Shown: positions 13,401-22,400 of the stretch, one piece after another
Numbering within the stretch: the first letter of the stretch is position 1
How the letters are laid out: every line of letters starts with the position of its first letter
DNA from: Membranipora membranacea
Lineage: Eukaryota > Bryozoa > Gymnolaemata > Cheilostomatida > Membraniporidae
Length of the DNA stretch: 64,000 bases
NCBI GenBank assembly: GCA_914767715.1
Contig: OU612068.1
Coordinates: forward strand, 15,128,001 to 15,192,000
Reading direction: 5' to 3'
Notes under the pieces: generated by a model
What the model saw: the letters and a program-made list of their open reading frames with translations, nothing else
What the model was told of the DNA's origin: nothing
Databases searched by the model: none
Program-made: the position numbers and the translations under genes

Positions 13401-16400
13401 TTAATCTTGTATCTGTAATCCTGAATTGCCTGAGGGATTTGGCTGCTGTAATCACACACAGAAATGGAGAACTGTTTAACACATTCAATGTAAATTGGAA
13501 ACCTTTTGTTGATAAAGCATAGTCTGTGAGGATAATAAAATATGTTGGCACAACCTTTCAACATAATGTGAACAATTAGTTATTGGCATACTTGGCGCCA
13601 GATTATAGCACTTCTTTTGTGTTAGAAGTTGGTGCTCTATCACTCCGGCTACAGGCGGAAAGTGAATCTAAACTAAAGTCCCTCTTCAATATCTCATCTA
13701 GTAATGACCTTATCCAACAAACATTTAAAACAGATATTGCTACTGTTTTGTTTTATGTTGCACAATTGATGACTGTAGTTCACTATCTGCCTCACTATCT
13801 GCCTCACTATCTGCCTCACTATCTGCCTCACTGTCTGCCTCCGCCTCATTACAAACCAATAAAGTTGAACAAAAGTAGTCAACTAGTCATATCCATACGA
13901 TTTCAAATAAAATTGTTATGAATATGATTTGTTGATTTGTTGATTTGTTGATTTGTTGATTTGTTGATTTGTTGATTTGTTGATTTGTTGATTTGTTGAT
14001 TTGTTGATCAGGTATTCTGTGGACTGGTGACTGAATTTAAAGCTTACTCGAAGCCGATAACACAGTATCTTGATTTGCTTCAAAAGGATCAGCTGTATGA
14101 GAGTGTGTCGACCGAGCCACTTTCCAAGTCTCTCCGCTACTTCCAGGTGCGCTCTCAGTTATGTCAATACTTTGCAGTACCGCTACATTTTACTATTTTT
14201 AAGTCTTTGGCTTACGAAACAGAGTCACTGTAAGTAATACAGCCCGCAGTGGCAAGCTAAATGTGCAGAGTAGTTAGCAGAGGTGTCAATATAAAGCTAG
14301 TTTCAATAGATCATGACATGACATTTACATGGGTACATTTACATAACAGTGTATGGATATATTGATAGATGAATTAGCATGACTCATCAATATGTTGTAG
14401 GAGTATTGTGATACTCAGCTGGAGACCTATCCATATGACCCGTGCTCTTTACTGAGGGACCAATCACAGGTTTTAGTATGCGTATCCGAGTTACTGACTC
14501 TGGATCTGAAGCGCCTTGAGATTATAACTGAGGTTTGTCTTATGCGGTTACTTGCATTTAAAATGGCTCAAAACATGAAAATTTTTAGTGTTTCCTACCC
14601 AGCCCTACCCAGCCCTACCCAGCCCTACCCAGCCCTACCCAGCCCTACCCAGCCCTACCCAGCCCTACCCAGCCCTACCCAGCCCTACCCAGCCCTACCC
14701 AGCCCTACCCAGCCCGTCATGTTGGAAACATGCCATTGATTGATTGATTGATTGATTGATTTCATATATTTGTCATTAGTATTAAAAAACACTATGATTT
14801 TTGTTCTGGGTGTAAACTGTCCATAAAGTAGTGTAAAAAGTGTAAAAATATATAGACTAAAGCAGATTGTTATAATAAAGTTATATACAAGTAAATGAAT
14901 ATAATTTACCATCTTGTCTTGACCGTAGGTAGATTAAGTAATTGAGAAAGGTAAAACCTTAGCTTTTTTTTTGTGAAACATAAATCTAGATCTCATATTG
15001 TCTTATATAACTCTAATCTCACTTTCTTCTATTATAGACTGGCCCGAGCAAAGACATGGTAACCATTAAAAAGATGACTGAAAATGCTGCTGAACTTCTT
15101 CAAACCGTGAAAAGGGTGAGGTGCACTAACAACCTTATAGCTTAGATTGAGAGAACTTTGTCGCTATTTAAACTATTGTTCTTTTTTAACTCACATGGAC
15201 TTGTGAATCGGTCATTGTAAGAGATAGATGAGTAAGATGTGTGATCCTTTTGAATTATCTTGCAAAAGATAGTATTGATTCAATGTTACTTATGTCCCCA
15301 TATCCATACACAGTCTGTCTGTTGTGTCCCCTTCACAGCTGAAGCACTGCTTACCGGCTCCGTCCTCAGACTTGCAGGTTCAGATGAGCGCTGAGATGTT
15401 GGAGCGTCTGAAGTCATCTATTGCATCTCTAATAAATGCTATGCATGTCATACATAGTGCTGCCACACAGGCTGATCGAGCACTGCATCTTCAACCGGGT
15501 GAGTTGACTCTATTTTCATTGAAGTGTAAACAATGGTCAGTTAGTCAGATTTCCAATTTTCAGATAGTGCGCAGGAATAGTTATAGGCCTACAGCAAAAA
15601 GGGATGATATCTCCATGCTAATTGGTATGATGTAAAATATCAAGCTTGTAATTGAAATCGCATTAGTTGTCATTGATAAATCATGTTTACCACAATTAAT
15701 TATTTTATTTTTCTCAGAAGTTGACTTCTTGCCTAGTCATCAGATTAATCAGTATCTGGTAACAGCAAGTGAACTGCTTGAGGATTCTTCACTTGATTTG
15801 TATGAAGCACTTCTGTCTTCAGTCACCAACCCAATAGAGAGGATAAAAGTGCTTGTGGCACAACTTGAAGGGGGATCTCTTGATTTGCCAGCAGCAAAAA
15901 AGGAAAAGGTTTGAATATCTGTGCTTGACAATTGTTAAGATGGCGTATTTTGCCGAGAAATGAATGGTCGATAATTCATTAACACATTGCAGCCAAAGTA
16001 TAATAAATGGGTGATCGATCAGTTATAATGACCCATGACGTTAAAGCTTCTCCACCCTTATTTGCCCCCTACCATGGGCTCCTCCAACTATGTGATCAAA
16101 GAAGTCTGCACGGCTAATTTATTGGACTAATTGCATCATTTAGGAGGCATGAGCAGATTCTGTTATTACATTTGGATATCTAAGCTTTTGGTCTGTTGTA
16201 AGTTTATAAGAAAAATGTTAATTTTTCCTCTCTCTGACTTCATGTATTCAGCTGATACAAGCTTCAACAAACTCATCCAAATCATCATTAGTACATCTTT
16301 TTCATCAGGTGGTCATAAAGAAGTGTAATGATTTAAAAATTTATTCAGAACCAAACTATATTGCTGCTTTCCTTCCTTCAAACTGTTTAAATACCATTGC

Positions 16401-19400
16401 CGTAGTCATGTGTGAAAAGGACACAGCATGCTTCTATGGTGTACATGTTTCTTGACTTATGGCATAGTGTAGTTGATGAATACACCTGCATGCGCTGCCA
16501 ATCTGACCAAGACAGTATGTCTTGCCTTTTGAAGAAGGAGAATGTATTGGAAAACCGGGCTGAAGTTTTCCGAAGAGAAGGTGCCAATGGAGGTAATACA
16601 AAGGCCAAACTGATTGCTAAAGAAGAACTCAACAATCAACTCAAACTTGAACTCAGAAAGAAGGTTGTTATATTAGACTTTATCAACTTATCCAACATTT
16701 TTTCACATTCTGCTGACAGTGTTCGAAAGCGTTGAAGAATCAGGCTGTAAGTAACCTTGATTATTTGGCCACACAATTTAAGAAATCACAACTATTTTTA
16801 ATTTACTCCACAAGAGGAGAACTCTCAGTACCATGTAAGTTTATAAGAAGCCAAATGAACCTGATATAAGGATACAATCAAGTAATAGAGTCACTCCTAC
16901 CCGATTCCCACTGTAAAGCCATAAGTTTTGGTATCTAATGAGATGTACTTTTTTTAAAATTGATCATCATAATTTTGGGAATTCTGCTTTCATAGCAAGA
17001 GGAAGTAGACGAATTTCGGGTCAGAGCTGGAATGGCTGATAAAAAGGTTGCTTCAGCATCACGGGAGAAAGAGGACCAAATACTCAAACTACAACGGAAA
17101 CTGGAAGAGAGTAAAGTGCAACTTAACAAGAAAGAAAAGTACATAATCTCAAATTAATTTCATGGAATCATCTATCTTTTGTTGACTACATTGCTTAATC
17201 AACAAATTGACACCAAATGGTTTACATTGTAGGGTGTTAAGCTGAAGCTACACGAGGCGATTTTTACATCGATTTGGGGTCACAGTGGTTAATCAGCAGA
17301 TCTGCACGAGTGATTACTCGAGTAGAGTGGACATCGAACTTGTTCGTGTTTTGCCCGAGTGATCTGGACGATCCTCTATGCTGATTGGTTGTTGATTGCT
17401 TGCTTCAATAATTACGCGGTTAAACACGTCATCTATCAAATCGTGACAGGATATCAAAAATGGAGGAGTTGATAATTAATTATGATAATATCTGTAGTAA
17501 AATCACATCCTCCTATTTATGATAAAAAAAAGACCATAAATGCGAAGATAGGAGTGGTGCTGTAGTGAACATATGGAAGGTAATAGCTGTATCACTTGGA
17601 AATGGAAGCTGTCCGGACGTGACATCCATAGTATAGCTTAGGAAAATCAATTTTACAGAAGACTGAAATTTTATTTGGTGAAGATCCAAAGTGACAAATA
17701 CCCGGATATAAGTGCGCCATCAATATCCTGTCATTTGTTTGCCCGCCCATTGAATATCATTGGTCAATCTAGCCACCTGACCTATGACCCCATCTAAATC
17801 AACAGACCATTGCGTGCGAACTCATAGGCCTGTATAGCAGTGTGAGATCGCCTGATCATGTCAACAGATGCCATCGGCCTGTGATTTAATCGTTGTGTAT
17901 AGCCACAGCTTTAGAGGGATAGGGATGACAGCATGTAGAGTGTTAGAGGGGTAGGGATGACAGCATGTAGAGTGTTAGAGGGGTAGGGATGACAGCATGT
18001 AGAGTGTTAGAGGGATAGGGATGACGGAGACAGCATGTAGAGTTTTAGAGGGGTAGGGATGACAGCATGTAGAGTGTTAGAGGGGTAGGGATGACAGCAG
18101 ACTCATATCATTCTATGTTCAAGGAACAAGATGTTATCAATTCATGTTGTAGAGAATTTGAACAAACCATGGATGCCTTGCAGAGTGATATCGACAGCTT
18201 GGAGAATGAAAAAGGAACTCTTCAGACAAAATTAAATAACATGACCAAAAAGCAGATGTACGATAGTCTGACAAAAGGGGCTTCTGGTATAGGTTCCGCA
18301 GTTGGTATGTGATATTTTCACGCTCAACAATAGTAATAAATTTATTGTAATCAACAATTCAGCATCTCTAATGTTTTTCATGATGTGATGACAACTTAAA
18401 CATAAAAAAAAAAGAATATTTACAAAGATATTTGATGATGTAACTTGTCCGTTGGGTCAAAATTATGATTTATTTATTTGCCCTTAGTATTTTATCTTTA
18501 TATTCACTATCAGGTATGACTAATGTGGAGTATACAAGTGTTTTAAACAAATCAATCGCACTGGAATGACTGGCTCATTCACCTTGATTTAGCTTTACGA
18601 AAGGGAGCCAGAATACAGAATAGTCAATAAGTAAACAAACATGCCACTGTTATTTTACAGCCCATGGAATGGTTGCTGGTGGACTTGATTCACCACACCT
18701 CCTAGAACAGATCAGATCGCTGAGGTCCACAGTAAACTTTCTTAAGGAAGAGAACCAGACGTTCAGGAGTAAGCAGATGAAGGTAAACTGATTGCTCACC
18801 TTTATCACCCTCACAAACAGGTCTAGATCTGGTCGCAGTCGGATTTTGCAAGACTCTCTGCTCTGGTCCTTCCATCCCCCCTAATTGTTCACATCATGTT
18901 CTGCCGGATCCAGCCATCAAAGGTCTGAATTAATTACTCTGCACACTTGCTGTTTTAACTGACCAAATCCATTGCTTCCTCTGCTGTCATCTTGTCTAAC
19001 TGCTGATTTTTTCTTCGCTCTTACGAGTATTGACATGGCCAAACCAGTTTTGCTTTCTCATTCTCAAATTATTTTCTTGTGATGTTAACTCTTCATTTCC
19101 TCAATTATCTTCTAAGCTGATACTCATTCATAATTTAACCTTGTCACCACATCCTCATCTATCACTCAACCTCCTTATTGTATGTAATAGAGGTGTGGCT
19201 ATCCTCACCTGCGGTGGTCGGCACTCTGTCTTTGATCTGCTGAATCTCCAATTAAAGGGTTAGATAAATATGGTTGGGGTGACAAGTAGCAACACCAAGT
19301 GGGTGCTGTATGCTGTGCACCCTGGGGCCTAGCCCCAGTCTCTGAAGTTATTTAATGCGTGTAATCAGAGAGTGGGATCCCTGAGGAGCTGGTTCTGATA

Positions 19401-22400
19401 TGTGTTTTAGGCAACTTTATTTAGCGTTCCCTGCCGGCCCCAGAGCTACGAGCCTGCATGATTCCTTAAAACTCACAGACATGTGCATTGGTGTGTAGCG
19501 GCTCCTCAACGATTGCGTTGTGTTGACGACTGCTAAGCCTTCCCTAAGTTGCTTTACTGGCAGTATTTTAGGGCATCTATAATGTAGGCGGTATCCATGT
19601 CATCGGCGTCTTGACGTGTGGCGTGAAAGTAAATTTCAACTGATGACATCCACCAATATTCCACCACCACATCCATATGTTCCATAGGCTTTGTGGTCAA
19701 TATATGATTCAGTGTATCATTGCTGCATTGAATTGAGTTCTATCCCCTGCCCAAATTTTAATTTTTCAATACTCAGTTGATTCTAGTTTGGGTTCTTAAG
19801 CATATCTTAGATTTTTGTGTAGGTACAGATCTCCTCCTGAGACTATATCAAATATGTTCTTTGAGATCGATAATGGCATAGGCCTTCTCATAGTCAATAA
19901 ACACCATATGAATGCCACAGCAATGCTCTCTGAACTTTTCTTGCAGTATCGGTAGGCAGAAAATTGCTGATTAATTAATTTTATCCACAGAAAATATCTG
20001 AACTAACTTCTTGAATGGAGAAAAAGTAGATGTCATAGACAGTTTTCTGACTTCTGATTTAGGCCTCAATTTGGAGTTGTCCTCTCTCCAGTTTGGTACT
20101 TTTAACCCACGCCGCATTGGAAAAACATTATGAAAAGAGGGTTATCTTGAAAACCGCTTATAATAGGATAAACATTATTTTTGATTCAGAATCTGCAACA
20201 TTGAAAACTCATATGGACGTAGTTTGGGAAAAAATTTTAGTATTTGGATAGTCAATTATAGCATTTTCTGCCTATTTTGCGGACCATTTGGCAGAATGTT
20301 TCACGAGTTTCATCACTAAAATTAAGATGTGTCAACATTCAAGCCTCCAATGATTTGGAAACCCTGTCTCGCAGGGTTTTCAATGGTGCAGACTCTGAAT
20401 CAAAAATAATTTTTATCCTTACATAAGCGGTTTTCAAGATAACCCTCTTGCAGCAGGTTTTTCATATGCGGGTTAAAAGTACCAAACTGGAGAGAGGACA
20501 ACTCCGAATTGAGGCATAAATAAGGGCTCAGAAAACTGTCTATTGTACTAGCAGCTACTATTTCTCAGTCCATAGCATATTCCAGTAAACTGTTCCACGA
20601 GTGGTCTATGTTGCTAACTCTACTCTCTAACAAAGCATACTTAACAGGAAAAAATTTGTGTGCGAGGGTAGATTTAAGGCTAAACCACTGCTGACACAGC
20701 TGGGCTTTGCCCAGCAGAGCCACCAGTCAAAAACTTAAATAGAGAGTTGCGGCATCTTAACATCTAGCCTTTAGCTTTGAATGGAGTAATATGAGCTCTC
20801 AAAATGTAGGGAGTATCTTTTTCCCCAGCCATCCGCCATTAGTGATGACAAATGTTGTTGTTGACTAATCAGGTGCCTTTAAAATCTAGCTGAGATCCAA
20901 CATTTTTATTAGTGGCAGCAGTGGTTTAAGGGTTTCAAACCACTCATAGTCAAGAACTGCATCTAATTATTTGCCTATCAGTATTGCCTGTGATATGCCA
21001 TCATCCTTTGCAGTTCATCGATTGACAACGATGACTGTTCTAAGATTTAAGTTGAATGACTGTCCTCCATGATCTTTGATCCAGTGCTTGGACTGCCAAT
21101 CATATGTTTTTCATATTTTTCTTGGTCTACCCCATCTTTAGCTGCGAGTAGAGAAGAGATGAGTAATTGATTGATAGGCACTCAAGTCATATTCTGTGAA
21201 CGTGCCCAACTTATCTCAGACCTATTGTGATAAGCATATCGGCCATGAATGGCAGTCTGGCGCTCTTTAATATCTCAATGTTGGTTATCCTGTCTCGCGA
21301 TAAAAATGCATTATTTGACGCATGTAGCTTCATTACTTGAGCTGAAGCTGATGTATTGTCCAGGTCTCCGCACCATACAGTATGGCCGACAGGACAACCA
21401 CTCTATACACCTTTCATTATATTTGATAGATACATGGTGGTTATTCCATAGCCTCCCTTGTAGTCTACCGAAGGCAGCATTGGCTTTACCCATCATATAC
21501 ATCAGTTCTTTGCTGAGTTTAGCTGAGATGGTGCTTCCTAAATAGACTAAGTTCTTACACTGAACAAGAATCTCATAGTTGATCTAAATATCAGAGGACA
21601 TGGGCGAAGGCACCACTAGCATGGATGGTAGAGGCATTCAGTTCTCTTGATGTTTATCAAGCCTTCAAACCTGTCTACTAACGCTTGGATTTCGTCAGCG
21701 GTGTGAGCAACTATGGCACTGTCTTCAGTAATAGTCACTAAGGGATGAAATCAATAGTGCACTCCATCTGAGGCATAAAAATTGTAGGGCTATGTATCAA
21801 CCATAGACTTAATAATAAACCTAGACAGGACACCATATACAGCTGAAGTGAGGCACTTAATTGTGGGGCGACGTAACGTCATTGGAAGGTGTAGAGGCAA
21901 TGATGCTATCATGGATTTACTGTCCATTATCCGGGTTTTTTGTTCATAACTCGATCAATTTTGATCAGATTTTGAATTTGAAAATTGCTTTACGATCAGC
22001 AGCATCTTGTTATCAACTTGATGTTATTTCTTCTTCAAAAAATTTTTGTTGCCTAAAATTAGTATCAAACTGTTTAGGACAAGCTGCTAAATCTATTATA
22101 ATTTTCAAACTCCAAATCCGATCAAAATTGATTGAGTTATCGACAAAAAACCTGGATTTTGGACTGTAAATCCATGATAGCATCATTGCTTCTACACCTT
22201 CCAATGTCGTTACGTCGCCCACAATTAAATGCCTCAATGCTAATGCTCCATATAGTGTCCTGTCTAGGTTTATGGTATAAACTGGAACTATAAAAAGAGA
22301 AAGAGTGATGCAATTAAATATATACTTTTGATTCTATGATACTTTGATATTCTATTGAAATTAGTAGTTGTAGTCAATCTAACACAATAAGAAACTGATC

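Larger units (their letters stand above)
10876..15908 (+). other. DCTN1: DCTN1 exons 12-18: intercoil domain (residues ~590-937)
   Basis: Globular domain between the coiled coils. Exon 12 starts with [20 protein letters not shown] and FLPEAFY, matching the vertebrate AIEMELRQ...PDSFL region; exon 14 has [20 protein letters not shown], matching LLHKDQLDETVNVEPL. Exons 13, 17 and 18 are mainly helical and acidic. All junctions are in phase. Intron 13 (11463-14011) carries an antisense RTE-type LINE and two minisatellites, the second of which runs up to the exon 14 acceptor. Confidence 0.93.
16535..18782 (+). other. DCTN1: DCTN1 exons 19-23: coiled coil 2 (residues ~938-1128)
   Basis: CC2, which contributes to Arp1 filament attachment in dynactin. 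The key match is [20 protein letters not shown] in exon 22, almost the vertebrate [20 protein letters not shown]. Exon 20 (16720-16746) is a 27-nt microexon encoding CSKALKNQA; without it the coil would lack nine residues. Exon 23 ends with KQMK, as in the vertebrate GAQMK. The acceptor of exon 19 (AG at 16533-16534) is a judgement based on phase. Confidence 0.9.

Noticed and set aside
14542..14739. Proline-rich [10 protein letters not shown] repeat protein
   Set aside because: Translation of the 10-bp CCAGCCCTAC minisatellite inside a DCTN1 intron.
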